A stretch of DNA of 64,000 nucleotides from Govania unica. GTDB taxonomy: Bacteria; Pseudomonadota; Alphaproteobacteria; Sphingomonadales; Govanellaceae. Positions 17,000-25,160 of this stretch are shown piece after piece (the first letter of the stretch is position 1; each line of letters starts with the position of its first letter). The position numbers and the translations under genes are program-made. Location of the stretch: positions 620,001 through 684,000 of the forward strand of contig NZ_JANWOI010000002.1 of the NCBI RefSeq assembly GCF_027920805.1. Direction: 5' to 3'. Below the pieces are notes generated by a model that was not told the origin of the DNA, searched no databases, and saw only the letters and a program-made list of their open reading frames with translations.

Positions 17000-19450
17000 T
17001 TACTTGAGTATTATAATCGCCTCGCTTCCGATTTCCTGCTCAGACGGGATTGTGAGCGGGGCGAGTTCGAAGTTCTTGTAGATATCGAGATGATAGGTCG
17101 AGGTTGTTTGTCCACGATCTTCCGGCCCACCCATGGGATTGGCGAACCCGGCCTTCTGTAGTTTGCCGTCTTCTCCGTATTGCACCTGAAGATTGATAGC
17201 GCCACGGTTGGCATAAAGGCCAGAGTCCACCTTACTTTTAAGCAAAGCCATGGGAATGCGATTGGCATTGCTCGGGAAATACCGCTGGATGGATGTTTTC
17301 TCACGCCATTCAGACATCTCCTTGCCGCTGTTCTTACTGGCAAGTTCCTTGGTCGCTTCGATCAGCGCCTGACGCACGATGTCGAGCGCGTTCTGACCTT
17401 GGAAGAAATCATAATTATTCGGGACATGACCTTTATTGGTGGCGGCCAATAGCGCGCGATAGGTAGCAAGAACGCCGCCTGATGGATGTTCTTCAAGACG
17501 CGCGAGCGTCGGTTGCAATACATAATTGACGTAATATGCGCCAGATTTCGAGTCACCCAAGGTCGGTTGCATAGTTTCGGTGACGATTTTTTTCAGCCAG
17601 GCATCAAACAATGTGAGGCCGGCGTGATCAAACATACCATCTCCCTTGGTATCGGTACGCAGACCATTCCAGTCGAGAATGAGCGCCGCCGCATGAGCTG
17701 CCGGGCTGTTTTTTTCCAGCCCCGGCGCGGCGTCGGCGATGAATTGACGCATGATGAACCAATTGACGTCGGTATGGGAGACCACTCGATTGATTGCCCA
17801 GATGTCATCCCAGCCGATCGGGCCGTTCAACTTGTCCAATTCCCGTTTGATAATTTCCGCCTGGTTGCCGCGGCTCCATTGTTCCCAATAGATGCCGCTG
17901 TTCTTGATTGCTGCCGCTGGCCGGTTATTGAAATTGAACATGACGCCATCGGTTAAATGAATGAAATTCAGAGACTTGGCCGGCCCGGTATATTCTTGAT
18001 CGCCACGTCCTGAGAGCGGCAGACGGATATCCGTGCCGTCTGGGCGCTAGGGGAACAAGCCGGTATGGGCAAAGCCTACGCGGCCTTTGTTATCCGAATA
18101 GAACCAGTTGTAATTGAAGGCAAAGCCCTTGACCCGCTCGCGCCATTGCCCTTCCGATTGAGCCGTCACCGCCCGCAACCATGAAAAGAGCGAGCTTGCT
18201 TCATGCCCGCGCCAGGTCAAGGCCTGGGCATAGGCAACATTATTGACCTTGTCTTCTTGGGTGACGGGGCCGTGAACGGTTCTCTTGAACACAACGGTTT
18301 GGGTATCAGCACCTTTGACGGCGATATGCTCTTCCCGGGTTTCAAATGAGTGCCATTCGTCTTTATAGAAATAGGTGCCGCCATCCTCGGAATTCAGTTG
18401 TTCCTGAAAGATATCGGCCTGCATGTTAAGCCCTGCCGTCATACCCTAGGCATAATGCCGGTTCACGCCGACTTGAAATGGCAGAAGCCCTTCGGCCGCC
18501 ATGCCGACGAAATCGAAATCACCGCCATGAAGACCGACGGTATAATAATAGGATGGATGGTGCCAGCCGGTCTGCGGACCGTTCAGGAAAATGGATTTGG
18601 CATTTTTGGCACGGGCGGCTCCGACGGCCCAGCTCATGTTGGTACGACGTGGTTCGTCACGTTCGGCATCAAACGATTTATTCCAGCTCAGTTGCATATC
18701 CTTGGGCAGAACCAGTCCATTCGGCATTTTGGCTGGTGCCGCACAGCCCCGTGCCGGTGCAAGTTTGATAGCATTATCATCTTTTGATTCATCTCCGACG
18801 GAAGTCACCGCCAACGGATCATAGGTCCATAAAAGTTGATCAAAGATGTCGTCGCAATCTTGCGGTTTGCGGCGGATGAGGTCGGTATAAAGCGCAAAGT
18901 TATCAAGCTGAAACGCATAGTTCGAGTAATAGGCAAGAATATCCGATGCCGTCACCAGCACAGCAAGCGGTGTCCAGGGTTCAGGCGAAAATCCGTAGTG
19001 CTGGAACGTCTTGGGAAGCTTGGTTTCAGGCTGCTTTAGTGCTTCTTCAATGGCTCTATTGAGCCCCTCGGTGAAAGCGACGAGGATTTCGCGGTCCGTT
19101 TTGGGGAGATCTTCAAGCTGCTTTTCGAATGAAGACAGATTAAGGTCACGCCGGGTATCCGTATCTTTTTCAATATATTTTGTCGGCCAGTTCTTATCAC
19201 CGGCACCGAAGACTTCGGCGCTGCGTCCATAGGCCTGACGCTTGCGTACTTCGATCTGGAACAGGCGCTCCTGCCCGATGAGATAACCGTAAGCGCGGAA
19301 CAACTCGACGTTTGAATCCGCGTAAATATGCGGCACACCTGCATTATCACGGTAGATCCGGGCCGAAGCCGAGGCGAGCGAAATCATGCCTGCCATGACA
19401 AACGTGGCCGTGATAATCGCTTTGAAAAGGAATCTGATCTTCAAGCTCAT
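17000..19450 (-). pseudogene. Penicillin G acylase-like Ntn hydrolase, two in-frame amber codons
   Basis: One continuous frame of 816 codons, close to the length of penicillin G acylase precursors, is interrupted by TAG at 18446-18448 (codon 335) and 18047-18049 (codon 468). Reading through gives a coherent protein: signal peptide ending SLASASA, alpha chain (RIYRDNAGVPHIYADS), then the beta-chain start TNMSWAVG, NGPQTGWHHPSYYYTVGLHG, and GMTAGLNMQADIF. Family alignment predicts Trp at the first amber (A-W-G-M-T) and Gln at the second (P-Q-R), so TGG to TAG and CAG to TAG transitions explain both. The nucleophile position holds Thr270, not Ser. TAG ends other genes here, so recoding is unlikely. 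The terminator and start are intact, so the decay seems recent. Confidence 0.85.
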
Positions 19451-19628
19451 AATCCTGGTGAATAAATCATTCTGGCCCTCCCCGGCAATTCCACGGAAGA
19501 CGATTTCGACTACATCCACCAAGACGGCTATGTCAGAATGATGTGATCCGTTTGGCATTTTTGTTGAAAAGGGATTGGCCTCCTCATAAGGTCAGAAATT
19601 ATGCCTGTGCTTGGAAAAACATCAGAGA

Positions 19629-19642
19629 AGGACGATCGTCCT
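19629..19642. promoter_or_regulatory. Perfect 14-bp palindrome upstream of racemase copy 2
   Basis: AGGACGATCGTCCT is its own reverse complement and lies 57 bp before the ATG of the racemase, in the 248-bp gap between it and the acylase pseudogene. It could be an operator for either gene. Confidence 0.35.
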
Positions 19643-19698
19643 GCTATTGAAAGAGGGTTGCTTGTTTCTTTTAGGTGATTAAGAGGGGCACCAAAGAT

Positions 19699-20466
19699 AT
19701 GGCACTAATCCGCGTTATCACGCCTCTTTGTTCGATGTCGGACGAAATGGCCAAGGACACCATGAATGAAGTCAACTGTTTGAGCGATATTCAGTTTTCG
19801 TTCGACAACGTGGTTCTTGGCGTCGGTCCGGCAAGTATCGAAAATAGCTTCGACGAAGCCTATACCGCCCCACTTGTCGCCATAAAGGCCATGGAAGCGG
19901 AACAAGATGGTTGTCAGGCAGTCATTATTGATTGCATGGGCGACCCCGGCATGCATGCCGCCCGTGAAGCCGTCAGCATCCCGGTTATCGGTCCAGGCGA
20001 ATGTGCCATGCATATGGCGGCGACTTTGGGGCATCAATTCAGCTGTGTTTCCATTCTTGACAGCGTGAGACCGATTTTCTTCGATCATGCCCGTATTTAT
20101 GGAATCGGTCATAAGCTGGCATCGGTCCGCACCATCGGCGTCGGGGTGACCGAGCTTGAGAAATACGGGGCCGAACAAATTAATGCCATGCTGCTGGAGC
20201 AGTCTTTAAAATGTATTCAGGAGGATCATGCAGATAGCATAATCCTTGGTTGTACAGGCTTTGTCGGCGTGGCCGAATGGCTGCAACAGGAACTCGAAAA
20301 GCAAGGCTTTGCAGTCCCTGTCATAAACCCTTTGCCAACCGCAGCCTTACAGGCAATCGCCATGATCCGCGGCAAGATCCGGCACAGCAAACGTGCTTAC
20401 AAAAAACCTAATCTGCAAAAGTATGAAGGCGTCAAGTTTCCCAGTCCAGATACCACTAAACGATAA
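19699..20466 (+). CDS. Asp/Glu/hydantoin racemase-family protein (copy 2)
   Basis: A 255-aa paralogue of the racemase at 9439-10212. The same two cysteines are present at matching positions: Cys79 in VIIDCMGDPG and Cys185 in IILGCTGFVG, and both end with an HSKRAY segment. Overall the two differ enough to suggest different substrates or an old duplication. ATG at 19699 (GAGGGG upstream) is preferred over GTG at 19675. It stands alone on the plus strand, beside the acylase pseudogene and the hydantoin-type operon, so it probably belongs to the same catabolic theme. Confidence 0.83.
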   Translation: MALIRVITPLCSMSDEMAKDTMNEVNCLSDIQFSFDNVVLGVGPASIENSFDEAYTAPLVAIKAMEAEQDGCQAVIIDCMGDPGMHAAREAVSIPVIGPGECAMHMAATLGHQFSCVSILDSVRPIFFDHARIYGIGHKLASVRTIGVGVTELEKYGAEQINAMLLEQSLKCIQEDHADSIILGCTGFVGVAEWLQQELEKQGFAVPVINPLPTAALQAIAMIRGKIRHSKRAYKKPNLQKYEGVKFPSPDTTKR

Positions 20467-20523
20467 TATCCAAGATAATCTTAAACCCGTCGTGCTTGAT
20501 TGCGGCGGCTTTTGTACATAAAA

Positions 20524-20552
20524 AGGGCCCTGGATGCATAATCCGGGGCCCT
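20524..20552 (-). terminator. Terminator downstream of actP
   Basis: Arms 20524-20535 and 20541-20552 pair over 12 bases with one mismatch and a 5-base loop; on the minus strand TTTTATG follows. It is oriented for the actP transcript although 150 bp beyond its stop. Confidence 0.55.
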
Positions 20553-20704
20553 AAAAAATCTCAAAAAATAGAGAATTACTGTTCCATTGATTTTGCGTTT
20601 ATAAGCTCTTATTTAGGCTACAGACTCATAAAATCTGAACCATATGCACATTGAAGGCAAAGCTGTTCTTGCGGTTCTTCGCAAAGGCGCGGATGGCCGC
20701 TCGG

Positions 20705-22285
20705 TTAGTGTTTGGCTGCTCCCTCCGATCCGATGCCGGTTTCGGCACGGATGGTCTGACGACGATAGGCGGCGTCATGGGCGGCATCCTGCCCTGCCCT
20801 GTCGGTGATTGAAAATAGCCAACAGAGGACAAAGGTCAGTGGCATTGCCACCAGAGTCGGGAAATCGAGCGGAAATAACGGGTCCGAGTAATGGAGAACA
20901 TCAACCCAGACTTTCGGCCCCATGACAGCAAGGGCTATGGCGACGACAAGCCCGATCATGCCTCCCCAGAATGCGCCGCGGGTGGTCAGGGGCTTCCAGT
21001 AAATGGCCAGCAACAGCACCGGGAATGTGGAGCTACCGGCGATAGCCAGGGACTCGATCACGATGACGGCGATGTTCTGGTCCTTGAACAGGAGCCCAAA
21101 CCAGATGGCCAGCGCACCGACGACGAATGGCACGATGCGGGAAACCCGCAAGATCTGTTTTTCCGTGACATTGCTGCGATTGAACACATGGCCGTATAGA
21201 TCATAGGCCACCGTCGCCGCCGCCGACAGGGTCAGGCCCGAGACCACGGCGACAATGGTGGCAAAGGCTACGGCTGAGACAAAGCCCATGAGCGCGCCAT
21301 CGCCGACCACATGGGCGACATGTACGGCGGACATGTTATTACCGCCGATGAGATTGCCGTCAGCGGTAAAATATGTGGGATCGCCATGGGGGATAAGTGC
21401 TGTCGCACCAAAACCGATGACAAACACCAGAAGGAAGAAATAGCCAATAAAGCCCGTGGCCCAGAAAACGGATTTCCGTGCCTCTTTCGCGTTGGGCACG
21501 GTGAAAAATCGCATCAGGATATGCGGCAAGCCGAGCGGTCCGAAACAGAGAGCAAGCCCAAGCGACAGCGTTTGCCAGGGTGAGGTCATGAGCGTGCCCG
21601 GTTTCATGATCGCCTCGCCGAGCGGGCTCTTCTCGGTCGCCGCACCGAAAAGCTTGCCGAAATCGAAATCGAATTGCGCCATGATCAAAAGGGCCATGAG
21701 CGTGCCGCCAATCAACAATAAAACCGCCTTGATGATTTGCACCCAGGTGGTGGCGATCATGCCGCCGAAGCTGACATAAAGCACCATCAACACGCCAATG
21801 AGGATAATGGCATATTCGTAAGGCAGCCCGAACAACACCTGAATAAGCTTGCCTGCCCCGACCATCTGGCCGATCAGATAAAACATGATGGCGACAAGCG
21901 ATGCACAGGCGGCATAGGAGCGCATGGGGCGCTCTCCCAGCCGGAACGAACAAATATCGGCAAAACTGTATTTGCCAAGATTGCGCAACGGCTCGGCAAT
22001 CAGGAAAAGCAGGATCGGCCAGCCGAGCAGCGCACCGATCACATACAGCAATCCATCATAGCCGTAAGCGTAAATCAGTGCCGAAATGCCCAGGAATGTC
22101 GAGGCCGAGATAAAGTCTCCGGTGATGGCAAGCCCGTTCTGGAAGCCGGTGATGCCGCGGCTCGCAGCATAAAAATCGCTGGCCGTGCGGGTGCGCCGCG
22201 CGGCCCACCATGTGATGACAAGGGTCCCACTCAGTACGGCAAGGAACATGCCGACCGATGTCCAATTCACTGCGGTTTCGGTCAT
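20705..22285 (-). CDS. actP: Sodium/solute symporter, acetate permease type
   Basis: A 526-aa inner-membrane symporter of the SSS family with about thirteen hydrophobic segments. SRGITGFQNGLAITGDFISASTFLGISALIYAYGYDG near residue 43-80 and RMSRIVPF-like loops match ActP, the cation/acetate symporter of E. coli. The start codon overlaps the upstream yjcH stop by four bases, the pairing seen with actP elsewhere. It would import acetate, or another short carboxylate such as pyruvate or glyoxylate. No acetyl-CoA synthetase gene is next to it in this window. Confidence 0.9.
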   Translation of the reverse strand: MTETAVNWTSVGMFLAVLSGTLVITWWAARRTRTASDFYAASRGITGFQNGLAITGDFISASTFLGISALIYAYGYDGLLYVIGALLGWPILLFLIAEPLRNLGKYSFADICSFRLGERPMRSYAACASLVAIMFYLIGQMVGAGKLIQVLFGLPYEYAIILIGVLMVLYVSFGGMIATTWVQIIKAVLLLIGGTLMALLIMAQFDFDFGKLFGAATEKSPLGEAIMKPGTLMTSPWQTLSLGLALCFGPLGLPHILMRFFTVPNAKEARKSVFWATGFIGYFFLLVFVIGFGATALIPHGDPTYFTADGNLIGGNNMSAVHVAHVVGDGALMGFVSAVAFATIVAVVSGLTLSAAATVAYDLYGHVFNRSNVTEKQILRVSRIVPFVVGALAIWFGLLFKDQNIAVIVIESLAIAGSSTFPVLLLAIYWKPLTTRGAFWGGMIGLVVAIALAVMGPKVWVDVLHYSDPLFPLDFPTLVAMPLTFVLCWLFSITDRAGQDAAHDAAYRRQTIRAETGIGSEGAAKH

Positions 22286-22590
22286 TTATAGAGATCCCGT
22301 TTGATGGCTTCGATCAACGGGTCAAAACGCCGGTTGGCCCACCATGTATAGATGCCGGTGATGATAAAGGCGAAGACCAGCAACCCCGCGCCAATAGGTA
22401 TGCCGATGCTGGTGACTTTATCCGGGGATATGCGTTGACCGAGCCAGTCGGGGGCCAGGCCCATGGCCAGCAAATAGGCCACATAAACGCAGGTCACGAT
22501 GGCGGCCAGAATCCAGTCCAGCCGCCGCCGCGCTCGCCGCAATTCCGCATAGCGCGGATCGGCTTCGATTTTTTCGTCAAGATCTGTCAT
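22282..22590 (-). CDS. yjcH: DUF485-type membrane protein (YjcH)
   Basis: A 102-aa protein with two transmembrane helices (WILAAIVTCVYVAYLLAMGL and GAGLLVFAFIITGIYTWWA) and a charged N-terminus (YAELRRARRRLDW). This is the DUF485 accessory protein that travels with acetate permease; its biochemical role is unknown. It overlaps actP by four bases, so the two are coupled. Confidence 0.85.
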   Translation of the reverse strand: MTDLDEKIEADPRYAELRRARRRLDWILAAIVTCVYVAYLLAMGLAPDWLGQRISPDKVTSIGIPIGAGLLVFAFIITGIYTWWANRRFDPLIEAIKRDLYK

Positions 22591-22663
22591 CGTCCCCCCC
22601 AGGCGATAGTCTTATCTTCTTTCTGACAGTCTATGAAGGCATTGGCTGGTCGTCAATCCGGGC

Positions 22664-23230
22664 TTAGGGTTGTTTTTTGACGGGCTTTGCTGCGGGATGG
22701 GCGGCGGCCCAGTCGCGCACGGCCTTCAGGCTGTTTTCTACATGGGGGAGCGGATCCATGCCGCTATGGGTGAAGATCACCCTGCCCTCCGGCGAAATCA
22801 CATAGGATACGCGGTCGGCATAGGCTGGCTTGCGCAGCAGGACGGCGTCATAAGCCTTGATGACTTTTTGCTCAGGGTCAGCAGCGACGGCGAATTTGTT
22901 TCGGCATTCCGAGATCGAGAATTTATTCAACTTGGCGATCTCATCAGCCGAGACGCCGATCACGGTTGCACCCAGGGCCTTGAAGTTATCACTCGCCTCG
23001 GCGAACTCATGGGCTTCTGCAGTGCAGCCGGGGGTAAAGGCCGCAGGAAAGAAATAGAGCACCACCGGCCCACGGGCCAGAGCCTCTTTCAATACAAAGG
23101 TGAATTCCTTGCCGCCGAGCGTGGCCTCCGTTGAAAAGTCAGGGGCTTTGTCCCCTATTTTCAAGGCAGCCATGGCGGGGGCGCTGGCGAAGATCAAAGC
23201 AGCGCTCAGGATAATGGGAAGAGCTTTCAT
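22664..23230 (-). CDS. Exported peroxiredoxin (AhpC/TSA, BCP-like)
   Basis: A 188-aa thioredoxin-fold peroxidase with signal peptide MKALPIILSAALIFASAPAMA, so it acts in the periplasm. The peroxidatic Cys69 lies in PAAFTPGCT; a second cysteine at 109 (SISECRNKF) could resolve it. It would reduce hydrogen peroxide or organic hydroperoxides. The lysine- and proline-rich tail (AKPVKKQP) is family-variable. A single-gene unit, transcribed away from the neighbouring small cysteine protein by 138 bp. Confidence 0.88.
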   Translation of the reverse strand: MKALPIILSAALIFASAPAMAALKIGDKAPDFSTEATLGGKEFTFVLKEALARGPVVLYFFPAAFTPGCTAEAHEFAEASDNFKALGATVIGVSADEIAKLNKFSISECRNKFAVAADPEQKVIKAYDAVLLRKPAYADRVSYVISPEGRVIFTHSGMDPLPHVENSLKAVRDWAAAHPAAKPVKKQP

Positions 23231-23308
23231 AGAGGGTGTTCCCTTTTCGGTTACGGCAGTGAGGAAATCCTAGCCGGCCTTGAGCACGCTGTCGATTGGA
23301 GGATTATG

Positions 23309-23347
23309 GATCCGGGGATGGAGCCGTCACCGGCCCAGCCCCGGATC
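23309..23347. repeat. Intergenic inverted repeat (9-bp GC-rich stem)
   Basis: GATCCGGGG (23309-23317) pairs perfectly with CCCCGGATC (23339-23347). It lies just after the stop of the small cysteine protein and before the peroxiredoxin. There is no T tract on either strand, so it may be a Rho-dependent or stabilising hairpin. Confidence 0.4.
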
Positions 23348-23368
23348 TTATCAATATGTTTTTACTGA

Positions 23369-23581
23369 CTATTTTACTGGCTTTGCACCCGGGGTGCCGC
23401 ATTTTACGAAGGTGCCCTTGTCATTCCGGCAATGGGCCGGGGCCTTTGGGGCAACCGTTGCGCATTTTATGAACTTGCCTTTGCTGTCGCGGCAATGTTC
23501 CGCATAAGCAGGCGACGCAACAAAACTTAAAGAAGTGGCCAACACAACAACTGTTACAAGGAGTTCTTGAAACATTCTCAT
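23369..23581 (-). CDS. Tiny exported protein with two CRxxKGxFxKC repeats
   Basis: A 70-aa protein. A signal peptide (VVVLATSLSFVASPAYA) leaves a mature chain of about 43 residues with two copies of an HCR-[DN]-x-KG-x-F-[IV]-KC unit, giving four cysteines likely to form disulfides in the periplasm. I recognise the motif as common in small alphaproteobacterial exported proteins but know no function. ATG at 23581 has GAGGTG upstream; the frame extends five codons further. Confidence 0.7.
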   Translation of the reverse strand: MRMFQELLVTVVVLATSLSFVASPAYAEHCRDSKGKFIKCATVAPKAPAHCRNDKGTFVKCGTPGAKPVK

Positions 23582-23698
23582 ATTGCACCTCAGCATTTGG
23601 GTTGAAGGGATACCACAAATACTGTTGGCAGTATGAGCCTGAGGTCGCCGTGCTGTAAACAGGCTCTCTTCAGTGAGCCCGGCGCATATAAGGGAGTG

Positions 23699-24169
23699 TT
23701 ATTCCTTTTTCCCGGTCAGGGACGATTCAAGTTGATGGCGATCGTAATATTCGCGCCATTCCTTGATCTTGCCGCCTTCGACTTTGAGGACACCGACGAC
23801 CGGAACCCGGCCATGGTTACCGTTAAAGACAAAATCATCGACCCGTTCGACAAACACAAGGCCGTTGATGATGCCCATATTCTTGACCTGTAGCTGAAGT
23901 TTTTCAGTTCCTTTGGCCAATATATGGAGACGCTCGGCGATGGCCTTGCGGCCGTTGATGGGATCCTGCATCACTGAATGAAGAACGCCGTCCTCAGCGA
24001 ACATATTGATCGCCCGCTCCCAATCGAGCTTGTTCCAGGCGTCGAACATTTGCTTAACAGCGTCGATCTTCTGCGCGTCGGTGTCGGCCATGGCAGCTCC
24101 CCCTGAAAATGAAAACAGACTGGCACAGAAAAATATGGTCGCGAGAAGCTTGCTTAGTGTCTTGCTCAT
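23699..24169 (-). CDS. Exported limonene-1,2-epoxide hydrolase-like protein
   Basis: A 156-aa NTF2-fold protein with a signal peptide ending near GGAAMA. It keeps the limonene-epoxide-hydrolase catalytic layout: Arg109 and Asp111 in VERVDDF, and Asp143 in EWREYYD, the Asp-Arg-Asp triad. That enzyme adds water to epoxides. Export is unusual for the group, so this may instead be a SnoaL-like binding protein that happens to share the residues. It is divergent from the beta-oxidation cluster and shares its upstream inverted repeat, which suggests co-regulation. Confidence 0.75.
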   Translation of the reverse strand: MSKTLSKLLATIFFCASLFSFSGGAAMADTDAQKIDAVKQMFDAWNKLDWERAINMFAEDGVLHSVMQDPINGRKAIAERLHILAKGTEKLQLQVKNMGIINGLVFVERVDDFVFNGNHGRVPVVGVLKVEGGKIKEWREYYDRHQLESSLTGKKE

Positions 24170-24212
24170 TCGGCTCTCCCATTATAGAGTTCTATTATGC
24201 AAGTTATTAGGC

Positions 24213-24235
24213 ATTGACTCGACCGGGCTGTCAAT
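24213..24235. promoter_or_regulatory. Divergent promoter/operator with inverted repeat ATTGAC-GTCAAT
   Basis: ATTGAC (24213-24218) and GTCAAT (24230-24235) form a perfect inverted repeat with an 11-bp centre in the 112-bp gap between the epoxide-hydrolase-like gene and the first SDR. Each arm supplies a -35-like hexamer, TTGACT for the plus strand and TTGACA for the minus strand. A dimer bound here could control both directions; the tandem HxlR regulator two genes away is a candidate. Confidence 0.4.
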
Positions 24236-24281
24236 ATGAGATCAAACATCCCGCCCGGCAGTTGCATTCGATGGGGGTATC

Positions 24282-25148
24282 ATGTTCAAAGGCAAAGTCG
24301 GCATCATCACCGGGGCGGGCAAAGGGCTTGGCCGCGCTTATGCACTTTACATCGGGCGGCGCGGCGGCCGGGTTGTTGTCAACAACCGGGCGCGGAATGG
24401 AGAGGACAGCGCCCAGACGGTGGTTGACAAGATCATTGCCGCAGGCGGACAGGCCATCGTCAATCATGATCCCGTCGAGGCGGAGGGCGCAGGCGAACGC
24501 ATGGTGGCGGCGGCGCTGGATCATTACGGACAGCTTGATTTTGTCATCAATAATGCCGGCGTCAGCGAAGCGACCATGTTCCACAAGCAATCGCTTGCGG
24601 CTTTCAAGAACATCATGGACATCAATCTGATGGGCAGCATCGCTCTGTCCCATGCCGCCTATAAGGTGATGAGGGAGGCGGGAGCTGGACGGATCATTCT
24701 GTCCATGTCGTCCGCAGGGCTTTTCGGCAACCACGGCGGTGCGGCCTATTCGGCGAGCAAGGCCGGGCTTTACGGGTTCATGCGGGCTTTGCATGTGGAG
24801 GCCGCCTCGCGTGGGGTCTATACCAATGCCATCAGTCCCTATGGCGCGACACCTATGACGGCCGCCTATTTGCCTCCAGACCTCTGTGACAGGATGAGCC
24901 CCGATCTGGTGGCCCCTCTGGTAGCTTGGCTTGCGAGCGATCATTGCATGGTCTCGGGCGAGGTATTTGTGAGTGGTTGCGGACGTCTGCGACATGCCCG
25001 CATGGAGACATCCCTGGTGCGGGACTTTCCGTCTGATGATCCCTCCCCTACGGAAATGACAGAGCTCATACGGGCGGTCATGGCCAGCGATTGCACAGCA
25101 CGTTTTGAAAATGCTCAGGAGGACTTCGCAAATTTCATCCGCTCATGA
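24282..25148 (+). CDS. SDR-family 3-hydroxyacyl-CoA dehydrogenase type
   Basis: A 288-aa SDR with TGAGKGLG, NNAG and a SAGLFGNHGGAAYSASKAG active-site segment (Tyr and Lys). The long NNRARNGEDSAQTVVD insertion after strand 2 matches the hydroxyacyl-CoA dehydrogenase domain of multifunctional enzyme type 2 rather than FabG. It resembles the SDR at 32945-33853 (same GLYGNYG/FGNHG loop), so the cluster has two versions of this step. The C-terminal ~70 residues are beyond the core fold. It opens the cluster, 12 bp before the regulator gene. Confidence 0.83.
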   Translation: MFKGKVGIITGAGKGLGRAYALYIGRRGGRVVVNNRARNGEDSAQTVVDKIIAAGGQAIVNHDPVEAEGAGERMVAAALDHYGQLDFVINNAGVSEATMFHKQSLAAFKNIMDINLMGSIALSHAAYKVMREAGAGRIILSMSSAGLFGNHGGAAYSASKAGLYGFMRALHVEAASRGVYTNAISPYGATPMTAAYLPPDLCDRMSPDLVAPLVAWLASDHCMVSGEVFVSGCGRLRHARMETSLVRDFPSDDPSPTEMTELIRAVMASDCTARFENAQEDFANFIRS

Positions 25149-25160
25149 GGGAGCTTCGCA

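Noticed and set aside
17000-19450. Amber suppression or pyrrolysine-type recoding in the acylase
   Set aside because: Other genes (SDR at 3269, thiolase at 31274) use TAG as their normal stop, and no tRNA or pylBCD-like genes are visible. Both changes are single transitions from the expected codons.
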